A program made the position numbers and the translations under genes. This document shows positions 1 to 10,015 of a stretch of DNA of 64,000 bases, in pieces. The stretch is taken from contig NW_003314287.1 in assembly GCF_000143415.4 (NCBI RefSeq), positions 1,123,160 to 1,187,159 on the forward strand. Direction: 5' to 3'. This DNA is from Selaginella moellendorffii. Lineage: Eukaryota; Streptophyta; Lycopodiopsida; Selaginellales; Selaginellaceae. The notes under the pieces are model-generated. The model had not been told where the DNA came from and ran no database searches. It saw only the letters and a program-made list of their open reading frames with translations. Each line of letters begins with the position of its first letter. The first letter of the stretch is position 1.

Positions 1-3000
1 CTCAGCCTTGGGTGGTAAAACTGGAGGCACAATGATAGAATCCGGCTTTGCGCTTTTCATCACCGCATAGTGGCACAGCTCAATAATCGCCTGAGTAACT
101 TCTTCTACTTCCAGTGAGTCACGATCTTTAAACAGCTCGTCTCCTGAATCATTAAGAATTTGAAGTGAAGGTATGAACAAATAGAGCGGGCCAACTTACT
201 CTGAGGTGTCCCATACATTAAAATGGAAAGCTCAACGCGTTGCACTTCTTGAACACTCCAGGTTCGATTTTGGTCTCCATCACTGTTGCTCTGATCGTCG
301 TCACTCCTACTGTGATCGTCATCGTCATCACTCGAGTTCTCGGTCTTTTCCGCGTAGTTTACTCTTTTTCTCCGAGGACCTTCGAAGCTGATGCTTTCTA
401 CATCTTCCTTCACCTCATATGCTTCTGGCATAAGATTTTTCCAAAACTCTTCGGCTCCCACATTGCTGAAGTCCGGACTAGGATCAGCAGTTGCATTGTC
501 AAGCGAAACAAAGGTGGCAACCGAGAAAGTATTGTTTCCTCGCCTGAAATAGACAGACATTATGCTTTAGCCGAAAGAATGTTGTATTCTCACCCTCCAA
601 TTGTTCTTTTCTGTGTCCTCTGTTGTAGGATTTGGTCTATATCCTCAGCACGAAAAGCTGCAGCATCCTCCTCCCCGTCCTCCTGCAAGTACTTTACTTG
701 CAGCAGCTACACGAAGCTTGTACGATACCTTCAAAACATATGCACCATGCCTTAAAAGGCTCTCGATGTTTTTAGTAAAATCAGGTTGGTCCTCTGCGAA
801 TCTCCCCAATACAGCCTCGTCCAGCCCATACTTCCGTGAAGAACACTCGAACAAGTGTTGCTCGTAGGTGTTTCGTGTTATCAAACGATAAATCCTGACG
901 TCTTTCGTTTGACCGATTCTACAATAACAACATGGATGACTTAGCAAAGGTTTAACGTTATGAGTACCTGTGACACCGTGCCATCGCTTGAAGATCATTT
1001 TGAGGATTCCAGTCTGAATCATAAATTATGCATGTATCCGCCTACAAAAAACCGCAAATGTTTATTTTGAATCAGCAAGAAAAAGGCTGACTTACAGCTG
1101 TGAGAGTGATCCCCAATCCCCCAGCGCGAGTGCTCAATAAAAAGGCAAAGGTCTTACAATCGTTCGCAGAATACCGATCGATAGCTGCCTGCTTGAACAG
1201 GTCCCAGTTAAGGATGCTGAAAGCAATTGTTTAAGATCTTACCTGTCGTTCGGAACCCCGAATCTTCCCGTCAATCCTCTCAAACGTGTACCCTTCAGAA
1301 GAGAGATAATCTTCTAGAATATCCAGCATGATTGTAAACTATCATTCAGTACAAAAACAAGTCAAACGATAGAAGCTCCAGGATAAAAACCTGAGAGAAG
1401 ATGAGAACGCGGCGATTTGAATCTCGCAACATTGGCAGAAGTTTGTTCAAAAGAACCATTTTCCCAGAACTTTGAACCAGATTCGAAACACTCGAGGCCT
1501 TCAAAATTAAGGGATGAGACAAGTAAAGAGCAATAGAAGAACCTCACATTTGCATGCTTGGAAGCAAAATCCTCTTCAAGCCCATCACATAGGAACGGGT
1601 GATTACAAAGCTTGCGAAGTTCCATAGCCTGAAAGAGCGTATCGGAATTAGACAAATTTCATGGAGAACGGTACCATATTCCGCAGGTTCGGCATATTAC
1701 TAGGTTGAGTCCCTTTAATTAAATCAGATATTCTATTCTCGTAAAGCGCCCTGTAGTACGCTCGTTGATCTTTGGTCAGTTCCACCCAAATAATAGTCTG
1801 AAGAACATAAAACTTTAGACATGAATAACAATCGCCATACAGTTCGTACCTCTTCCTTTAACGGAATGCTCTTCTCCACGTCTTCCTTCATGCGACGCAA
1901 GAGCCTAGGCCGCAAAACATTTTCTTGAAGATCTTTCACCTGCATTGTGGTATCTTAGAACGAAGTAGTTTACATGACCATTGAAGAGATACCTGTTCAA
2001 TATCTTTGATACTTCCATATTTGTTCATAAAGCTCTCTTCCGAGTCAAATTTATCTGGATCAAGGAAGCTTAAAAGGCTACTGCTCAAAAGTAAATTTCA
2101 GAAACGTCAGAACAAACATTCGCATTTCAACGCAACTTACAAGAGCTCTTTAGTGTTGTTTTGGATGGGTGTGCCGGTCAAAAGAAGAAGGCCTCCTTGT
2201 CTGACATCCATACACCCGAGAGCATGCGCAGTCTTGGATTCTTTAGACTTCAGCCTGAAACAGCAACATAAACTGTCAAAGTAAAAAGATTTAGCTAGCC
2301 TGTACCGGTGGGCTTCGTCAACAACCACGTACTGCCACGACACTTTCGCAAGAAAGCTTCGGTCTTTCATTATGATTTCAAAACTGCTCAAAAGAACCTA
2401 GAAACAAAATTATCAGTTTTACCAGCTTAAAGTGAGAACAATTTTCTTACAGTAAATTTCGGATTTCCTCGTGGACTCCAGAACTCGTACTGTTGAATTA
2501 TAGCACGATCCTCCTGGCTTCCCATGTAAACGACACAATTCATATCAGTCAGCGATTCGATTTCTCTTTGCCAGTGACCGAGCGTTGATACAGGCGCGAC
2601 AATCAGGAATGGTCCCTGAATCCTTTTCTTGTAACGCAAGTTCTCCAGCATCGCAACAGACTGTAAGCATAGGATTTAGCATTGTGAGAAACGAAATGAA
2701 AAGACTTACCTGTATAGTTTTCCCCAGTCCCATTTCATCGGCAAGAATGCAGTTCACCTTAAGGTGGAAGTTCCGATCCAGCCATGCCACCCCGTCCTTC
2801 TGATACTCACGCAGTGCACGTCCATCTTCGAAGCCTGTAGATATATTGCGAGGCTTTGAAGACGGACCAAATGCTCTAAATTTAGCGAGAGCTGCTTTCT
2901 CTGCCGCCATGGACTCTTCGATTTCCCAGGTCGCATCTGTGTATGGGAGACCTTTCCACTTGACGTAGACTTTCTTTGTTCTCCCGCGCTGCTCAAGTGC

Positions 3001-3996
3001 TACCACCCTGTCGACGATGAGGTACTGCGGATCAAAGGCAGGACCACTTTCAGCAGTCCCCAGATGTCCATCAACTCTTCCAAGCGCATCTAAACGCTTG
3101 TGGAAGCTCCGCAGGAGTTGAGGGGAGTACTTTTGCAACACCGCCTCTGTGACGTTCACGGCATTCCTGTAGCTTCTGCCATACTCCTTGACGCAATACA
3201 CCGCAGCACCGCTTGATCGGTTTCTCACCGCCAGTATCTTCTCGGCTTGCTTGAGTACCTTGGCAACCGGCCGAAAAGCTCCTTCAACTTCCAATCCATG
3301 CATGGTAACCGCATAACGAGGCGACCGCACTGCTTGCTCGGTCCCATCTTCCGACTCACTGCTTGCGCTATCATCGGTCCCACTCGCCGAAGAAATCACC
3401 TTCTTACACCAGTACTTTTGCAGCGTTCCTTTGGCAGTCCCTTTCCCAGCAAGTTTAGCAGCAGTGCAAGCTCTTCTTGGCCTTCCGGAATTTGTCACTC
3501 CAGCCGATGGTTCCTTCTTCACCTGAACCCAACCATTTGCCGCCCGACCATTTGCTACTTTGTTCTTATATTTCCTCCCGGCATTCCTCGTATCCTTCTC
3601 GGCTTTACCATCACCATCACTATTCGAATCCGGAACATAGAGATCACTGTCGAAATCTGGCACAGCGATGTCATCTTCCACTTCATCCTCGCTCGACGAA
3701 GACGACGAGGCGTCCTTGTAATCAACTTTCCCCACATCCCGAGTTTCTCTGGCTGATCGCTGCTTCCTTATTGGTGTCGACTGGAAGAACACATCACTAT
3801 CACTATCTTCCCGACCGTTTAGAAGCGTAGAGAGTACCTTGCGAGAATTCCTTACTGGGCGGACGACACGCCTCACGGCCATCGCGATATTTCCATCCGC
3901 AGAGGAATCGTCCGAGATCTCCTCGGCCGGCGCTTCGGCCATCGGCGCCGCATGCTTGCGCTCCCTCAGCTGCATTTCCTGGAAAATCCCTAGCAC
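1..3996 (-). CDS. CHD-type chromatin-remodelling ATPase, 3' end cut off by the window
   Basis: Multi-exon gene on the minus strand, starting near 3996 (a second Met lies 7 codons in) and running off the left edge. The first 2.5 kb exon (3996 to about 2710) encodes an acidic, Ser-rich N-terminus and then a degenerate first chromodomain (around AEKILAVR and CVKEYGRSY, lacking WKG). A good second chromodomain follows ([16 protein letters not shown]), then SNF2 motif I ([11 protein letters not shown]). Later exons carry motif Ia ([15 protein letters not shown]), DEAH (VVVDEAHR), motif III ([12 protein letters not shown]), [12 protein letters not shown], motif V ([13 protein letters not shown]) and motif VI ([19 protein letters not shown]). 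Short introns separate them. The protein should move or remodel nucleosomes in the nucleus. The stretch PSNMPNLRN before MELRK resembles animal CHD6-9 more than PICKLE or CHD1; that subclass call is an inference. Confidence 0.9.
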
Positions 3997-4152
3997 CAGA
4001 ACTTGGATCGCATTCCTACCTCCGAGAAGAAACCCTCGCGCGTTGCCGAAGAACCCTAGACCGCTAGAATTTGAATAAAGAGCGGGAAAAGTCCACAGTC
4101 TCGAACCCCAGATCTTTAAAAAACTTTATGCCATGATCTGGAACTTCACTGC

Positions 4153-6353
4153 CTACGCATCGTCCGAGGATATGAAAATTTTGTAGAGGGGGAAGCTTTG
4201 ACAAAGAATGCTTGACGTGAGCTTGTGGTTTGCGGGGCCAAAAGCTTGAGAGACGCCGAAAACATGGATCACTTGTTGCTCTGGAGAATGCTCCATTTTA
4301 CCACCTCCCATCGGCTCCACCTGTGGAAGAAAAGAAGATTGCATTTCGATCGATTGTTCTTCACGAGATACCTGTAAGCCCAACGGTGTGACTTCCCTTT
4401 GGAACGCTTCGAGTATATCGGTGTGGAAAAGCAGCTCCTTGTTGCCTCTCACAACCTGTAGGAGGATCTCAAGTCTATAGTGCTTTGAAATTGAGAGAAA
4501 GAAGACGAACCAGTTTTTGGTTGCCACTGGAATCCTTCACGCGGATCAGTACATACTTGAACTTTCCTGTTCACGAACTACAATTTTAGAAACGTGAAAC
4601 GAAACGAGAATGCAGGCTACCTTCGTCGATTTCGGTGGTTTGCACGTCCTTTCCTGCCCAGGAGTCCTCAGTATCACTCTCTATCCATCTCTCCATCAGT
4701 AAACGAGCAATTGCATGCTTTCCAGGAACGCTGAAGTTACACGTTGATTTGTTCATCAGGACAGCCTTGAGAAAGTCTTGGTGAACCCATCTAGCATCCT
4801 GAAGAAAAAGAAAGAAACAAGGTGCCAGGTGAAGCTGTAGAGTTGCAGTTTCTAACTTCGTTTACCTCTAGCTCACTGGAGTTTGCAGCAATCTTAGGCA
4901 GCGTATCACAATCATGAACGCCAGCAAGTACTTCATCATCTGTGAGCTGCGATTTTGGCTCCAAAAACTTGCCATCGGCCTCACCAACAAATCCTACCAT
5001 CAGGGAAGATGGAAAAGGCCATGGTTGATTGGCCACGTACCTGAAATGTGGAAGTTGCTTACCAGCTGACAAAGGATCAAAAGCTTACTTGATACTCGAC
5101 GGATTCACGTCTATATTCGCCTCCTCTTTCACCTCTCGAACTACAGCTTGCTCAAAAGTTTCTCCAACTTCTACAAATCCTGCAAGCAAGGAGTAGCGAC
5201 CTTGCTCCCATTTATTCTGCAAGGAATATATACACGAACGTCAAGAAGAGAAGGAAAGGAGAACTCGCCTGTCGTCCAAGTAATATGTACTTGCCAAACG
5301 AAACAAGTACTATAATGGCTGGATCCTGGCACAAGAAGTTCTCAACTCAAAACTGCCGGGCACAAATCAAGGAAAGCTACCATGAAAGCTTAACACGCAG
5401 AACGTGTTTTATACCAGGCGTGGATATATCGAGTTCTGGCATGACTGCAACGAGCACTTCAGACAGTGACCAGCGTGATGGGAGATCATCCTAGAACCGC
5501 ACAATCCACAAAACCTCTGCCACAAATCAAAGCAGCAAAAAAAGATAAATCGAAGATAGTTTCTCAGACACAAGTAAAGTGCTTACATTTCTCGAGTTCC
5601 ACTCCACCATTCCACGAGCGTAGGCAAGGAGTCCTGCGTGAGAAGCTCGCAGCTCGGGACCATATCTTCGGAGATCCACCCATTGTCCCTCCGTCTGCCA
5701 GTCACTGCTAGAAAATCCATCACAAATGTAAGAACACATTCATGAGTAAAGACCACCATCTTACGAGGACTGTTTCACATCGACGGCAAAAACCGGCAAC
5801 CGATCCGGAATCGTCAATCCCAGGAAAATTCGTTTGTCTGAGTCCAACTTCTCTGGAGAGAAAAAAAGAGCTTGATCACACTTGACAAAATTCTTGTTTC
5901 CCTGAACTGGCACGGCCTGCAAGAGAGAAGAATGAAACAAGAAGCAAGAACTAGGTAGTAAACTTTCGTACCAGTGCTTTTGGATCGGCATAAGCTTGTG
6001 AAATAAACTTTGAGTCTAGGCGGAGCTCGGTAGCACGATCAATGCCAGCATCTGCATAAAACGTCTGGCAACGCAACCAAATTCTTCCTCAATTGCCGCA
6101 GAGAACGAAATAAAAATCAAAGAAAACTCGCGGAAAGAGAATACCTCCGAGTAATGCGATACAGTAGAAGCTCTGATGAGCCGCGCATGCGCCATGAAAT
6201 TCCTTGACCACAATTTCACACAGCCTCTTCTCCCTGACCAAAACCAAATCCAGTCGATCGAGGCTCTGGAGCGCAATTTCAAGCGCTCTCACCTTGCTGG
6301 AGGAGAATCCGGGACGAAACAGGAGAATGCCACAGCCCCAGCGTCGCCATCAT
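4153..6353 (-). CDS. NUDX19-like NADH pyrophosphatase fused to a PHPT1/Janus-A phosphohistidine phosphatase domain
   Basis: Start at 6353 (MMATLGLWHSP). The first ~50 residues are basic and transit-peptide-like. Following exons give an N-terminal NudC-type region, a zinc ribbon (CGLCGS, CLKC), and a Nudix box starting AGFVEVGE and continuing REVKEEANI (Asn in place of the usual Gly). The NADH-specific motif QPWPFPSS comes next. After SELEDARWVHQDF the frame continues without a stop through GT-AG introns into GKFKYVLIRV, FHTDILEAF (His at the PHPT1 catalytic position), GGGKMEHSPEQQVIHVFG and a C-terminus ending SSDDA. These match the order of human PHPT1 motifs. The splice junctions checked at about 4864/4800, 4620/4567 and 4512/4457 keep frame. 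One intron, after GLLGRQ-like sequence at about 5267, uses a GC-AG donor. Expected activity: NAD(P)H pyrophosphohydrolase plus phosphohistidine or phospholysine phosphatase. Confidence 0.85.
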
Positions 6354-6510
6354 CGATTTGCCCTAGGCTCCGAGCTTCTATTTTCTAAAGAGGGGGATAT
6401 TCTTCCTTCGTTTGATTTGTACGAGACAAGATAGAATTTCGCGGGGCTTTGTCGTGTTAAAACGAATGCCCAAATTCTTCTCCACTCTTTCCTCGCTCGT
6501 CCTGATCGCT

Positions 6511-6875
6511 ATGTCTTCCTCGTCTTGCATTTGCTCTACCGGATGTAAGTGCACTGGGAATTGCACGTAAGTAGCTTGAAAGAAGCTTTGTTTTCCTTCT
6601 CACGACCATTTCTCTACTTCCAGCTGCAAGATCCCGCATCTGACTACCAGGTAAGAGATCGATCGAGTTCAAGGAGAAAAAACTTGAAAAAGCTTCTCTT
6701 TTCTTTCTCTTTTTTTTTTTGTTCCAGTATGGATGCCACTGCTCGGCGTGTTCTTGCTCTTCTTCCAACTGGTAGCGCTCCTGCCGAGAGTGCTGGTGGC
6801 TACGAGCTTGAGAAAAGCTGTGCTCCTTCTCAGTACGCAATTGGCGAAGAAATTGCCACTGCTTTTAATGTCTAG
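6511..6875 (+). CDS. Metallothionein-like gene, exon structure uncertain
   Basis: Exon 1 from ATG 6511 encodes a classic metallothionein cluster: CIC, then CKC, then a third CxC completed across the first intron (donor GTAAGT after TGCAC; acceptor TTCCAG before CTGCAAG). A 27-bp exon 2 (6623-6649) is flanked by good splice sites. In the simple splice phase exon 3 (from 6728) reads on to a stop at 6875 without a second Cys cluster. In the other frame exon 3 encodes YGCHCSACSCSSSNW and a stop at 6773-6775, the CxCxxCxC expected of a plant metallothionein C-terminus. Either the true splice sites differ, or there is a 1-nt sequence error or frameshift. Role would be binding of Cu, Zn or Cd thiolates in the cytosol. 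The family call rests on Cys spacing only. Confidence 0.5.
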
Positions 6876-7073
6876 ATAAGAAAACTCTGCAACAATGCTC
6901 TAGAATCAACCCACCAATAACAGCTGAACCTTTCGCCCTCTCTCAAATCACCTAGAAGAAGAAAAAAAAGAAGTCCGGGCACCGACATATACAAAGCTGC
7001 TGCTGGTTAGTAGAGATCCGCCCAGGATTGCTAGAAATCGCATACCAGCATTTTCAGTAGCCAGCCACGCAGT

Positions 7074-7760
7074 CTAGTCATTTGCCGTCCAGCTTTGTTC
7101 CACGACTGCTCGAACTTTCTTGTTATACTCTCGCCTGTTCTCGTTGTACATGCGCGCCGCCTCGGAGTTAGCAGGAGAGTTTGGGTTCGGATCGCATAGC
7201 AAAGACTGGAAGAACAAGAACAAAAAGAAAAACTTGGAGTCAGTGTTCACAGCTCAACACTTCCAAGCAAACCTGGATCGATGTCAGTATTGCGGCAACA
7301 TCATAAATCGGGCTCCACTGATTTTGGAGGATGTCGAGACAAATGCTTCCATCGGCATAAACTGCGAGAGCGCGTAAGGAAGATAGACACTACGAATAAA
7401 CGAACTTACTGTTGGGATGGAACATCTTCGACACAAACCGGACATTTGGCGGTTTGTTGGGATAGTCCTCCGTGAACTGTAACGTAAGCTTGAACGTACC
7501 TGACAACGAAAAAAAATTCTATCACAAGAAGGAAAAAGACGAGTTTTGGCTCACCTCCATCCCATGGCGTGTCGTCAGGCCTGTAAGAAAGAACCGACAT
7601 TCAAAAACCCTAAGAAAGGTTTCGCGAGAACTCACCCGAAGATCACAGCATTCCACAACATGATATTGTTGTCCTGTGGAGCGCCGCTGATGCCTGCCGG
7701 AGGATCATGCTGTAGGCGCTTGAAATCTCGCATCAGGCGCTTCCTCGCCGGCGTAGACAT
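7074..7760 (-). CDS. UBC2: RAD6/UBC2-type ubiquitin-conjugating enzyme E2
   Basis: Start at 7760 ([17 protein letters not shown]). Five or so short exons give [46 protein letters not shown], the active-site stretch [17 protein letters not shown] (catalytic Cys) and the C-terminus [10 protein letters not shown] with stop at 7074-7076. Length and sequence match plant UBC1/2/3 almost residue for residue. Known role of the family: with RAD18-type or BRE1/HUB-type E3 ligases it monoubiquitinates PCNA and histone H2B in the nucleus. Only 208 bp separate its ATG from the divergent membrane-protein gene at 7969, so the promoters are shared or overlapping. Confidence 0.95.
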
Positions 7761-7968
7761 CCTTGTGCTCGATCACTCAAGCCCTAGCACGGCGGCGCGC
7801 GGACAACGATGCGCCTAGATCTGTAGCATCGGCGTTCACGGCACTCCCAAGCCCTACAAAATGAGAGACCGAATAAGAACTGCCACGTTGGCACGATTAA
7901 GACCGTTGGATGTAAGGAAATCAACGGCCAGCTGGCATGGTGTTAGGGTTTTTGCCCCGCGCAGGAGG
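7761..7968. promoter_or_regulatory. Compact divergent promoter between UBC2-like and membrane-protein genes
   Basis: The only sequence between two divergent start codons is 208 bp. No clear TATA box was found. It contains both 5' UTRs, so a bidirectional promoter is inferred from spacing. Confidence 0.4.
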
Positions 7969-9985
7969 ATGTGGAACACTCGATCGATCGATGCTGTGCT
8001 GCTGCTCGTAGCATTCTCCTTCTCTCTGTCTCGCGCATTCGTGCCGCCGGGATCCAAATGCTACGCTCTCGACGGGAATTACCGCCTCCACGATTTTGTA
8101 TCCTTCGATTGTTCGTGGTTTGTCCGTGAGCATTTTACTTAACGTTTTCTCCCAGACGCAATGGATTGGGCATCAGTTCGAGCACTCCAGCAACGTGAGT
8201 AGAATGACTGTTCTCTTTCCTTGAATTTATGTTTAAATTCTTTTGTTCAGGATGGAGATTTTGTACTGCGATTTTGTAAAGACGTTCAGCTGAGATCAAA
8301 CAAGGTACTCTCCTTGTTTTTCTTTTTGTTCGATTGAGCTATCTTTCGATTCATTCAGGGATATGTAAACTATGGTCGTTTTGTTCCTCTTCTCTCGACC
8401 AGCGAGAATGGAAATTTTGTGCAAGTAAGTCTGGATCATCTTTATCAGATTATATGGGATCACTAAGGATTGGATTCTGTAGCACTACAACCAAGGTGAT
8501 TTGCAAGGCTGTGAAAACAATGGTTTCGACTTGAGTGGCCGGAACTCCGAGGTAGAAGAACATTTCGTTTTCTCTATACTTTTATTCAGCTCAGAGAACT
8601 TTCAGGTGTCAGTCAGTTGTGGACGCTGCGATGGCACGTCGTGTACAGGTATTGTGTGCTTGATTTCTTTCTTTTCATTTCAATTGACGTGGTATTTACT
8701 TTCAGACTCCTTTGGATGCATTTGCAATGTGACTTCAACTCAATCAAGTTGCAGGTATTCTTTCCGATCTCGTAGAATCAAATCTCAAAGTTTCACCAAA
8801 AAAATACTATTCGATGCAGCTCAAAAATCGTTGCGGCTGTCAAATGCAGCGAAGGGGGTCCTCGCGTGATCAAAGGCTTCACAGTGGGATTCAGTCCGCG
8901 TGGGAGAGAAATAGTACGTCCAACAAGCTACTTTGTCGTGGTGACACATATTATTCGTGTTCGCAGGTTGAAAATGGCATCACACAGTGGGGCTATGACA
9001 AGTTTCACTCGGATTACAGGTGGATTGGATCTTTTTATTGCCGTCTTTTAGCTAATGGAATCTTCGATTTCAGTTTTTCCACAGAACAGAGAGCTGTGTC
9101 CCTATATTTTACAGCACCTACAGCACTGTCCAGATTCGTTAAGAAACCGTCTTTCACGGTAAGATTTTTTCACATATCTTCAATCCACAACAAAGCTTTC
9201 TGTCTGCAGGTGAAACCAAGCAAAGGACTAACAGTACAATTGGCTGGTTCTGCTGCAGAGGGCGAATCGCCAACAACAGAATCTCCTACTGTTTTAAGCG
9301 TGGACTGGCAGTGTATGTCATCTCTTGTCCTGTGATTTTATTCTATCTATAATTCTCTTCAGGTGATAAGCCCACCGGAGGTCCTTACGTCGTCACTGTG
9401 AGTGTCCCGGCAGATGGTTTCAATCCGGTCGTGTTCAACTTGGGAAAAGAGTGTGGTAAGAAGTTTTATAGCTCAAATCCTTCACACGTAATGCATTGCT
9501 CGCAGAACACAAGCAAAAATCCCAGGATGGCGGCTCAAGCGGCTGGGCGACTTTCGGAGTAATCTGTCTTGTGTACGTAGCTCATACCCGTCTCTGGATT
9601 TCCACAGTGTCTAATCCTTTCTTCGTGTTTTTGTAGCGTCATACTCGTGTTGGGCTGCTGCTGTTGCGGTGGCTTCTGCTACAACACTCGAGTTGAGCAC
9701 AAGGTATTGAGGATGATCAATTGCCAAACACTCACAGTTTTTGTTGCCTTGAATCATCAGCATGGCTTCGACGCACTTCCCGGAGTGACAACTCTTGCTC
9801 GCTACCTTGACTCCGTAAGCCTGCTTTTCCTTCCTTTCTCTATCACAGCTCATCGCTTTCACTTTTCATTTTAGGCGTCCGGTCAAGCTCGCTCTGATGG
9901 CTATCGCCCAGCCGAGGACGCGTCGAGCACAGCACCCTCGAGACCCACGAGAACTTCTGATAGTAGCAAATATGGGACCGTGTAA
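7969..9985 (+). CDS. Secretory type I membrane protein with Cys-rich ectodomain, conserved in plants
   Basis: ATG 7969 opens a signal peptide (VLLLVAFSFSLSRAF). About 14 small exons then give a lumenal domain with regularly spaced cysteines (SCGRCDGTSC, CICNVTSTQSSC), the stretch GLTVQLAGSAAEGESP, and YVVTVSVPADGFNPVVFNLG followed by a Cys. One transmembrane helix follows (ATFGVICLV, VILVLGCCCCGGFCY), with a CCCC cluster at its cytosolic end that could be palmitoylated. A short polar tail ends SSKYGTV. The layout resembles uncharacterised plant proteins and loosely MRH/ATG27-like sorting receptors, but I do not recognise a named family with certainty. Stop at 9983-9985, 30 bp before the next ATG. 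Confidence 0.75.
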
Positions 9986-10015
9986 GTTCGCTATGCAATC
10001 TTCCTCCAGGGTCTA

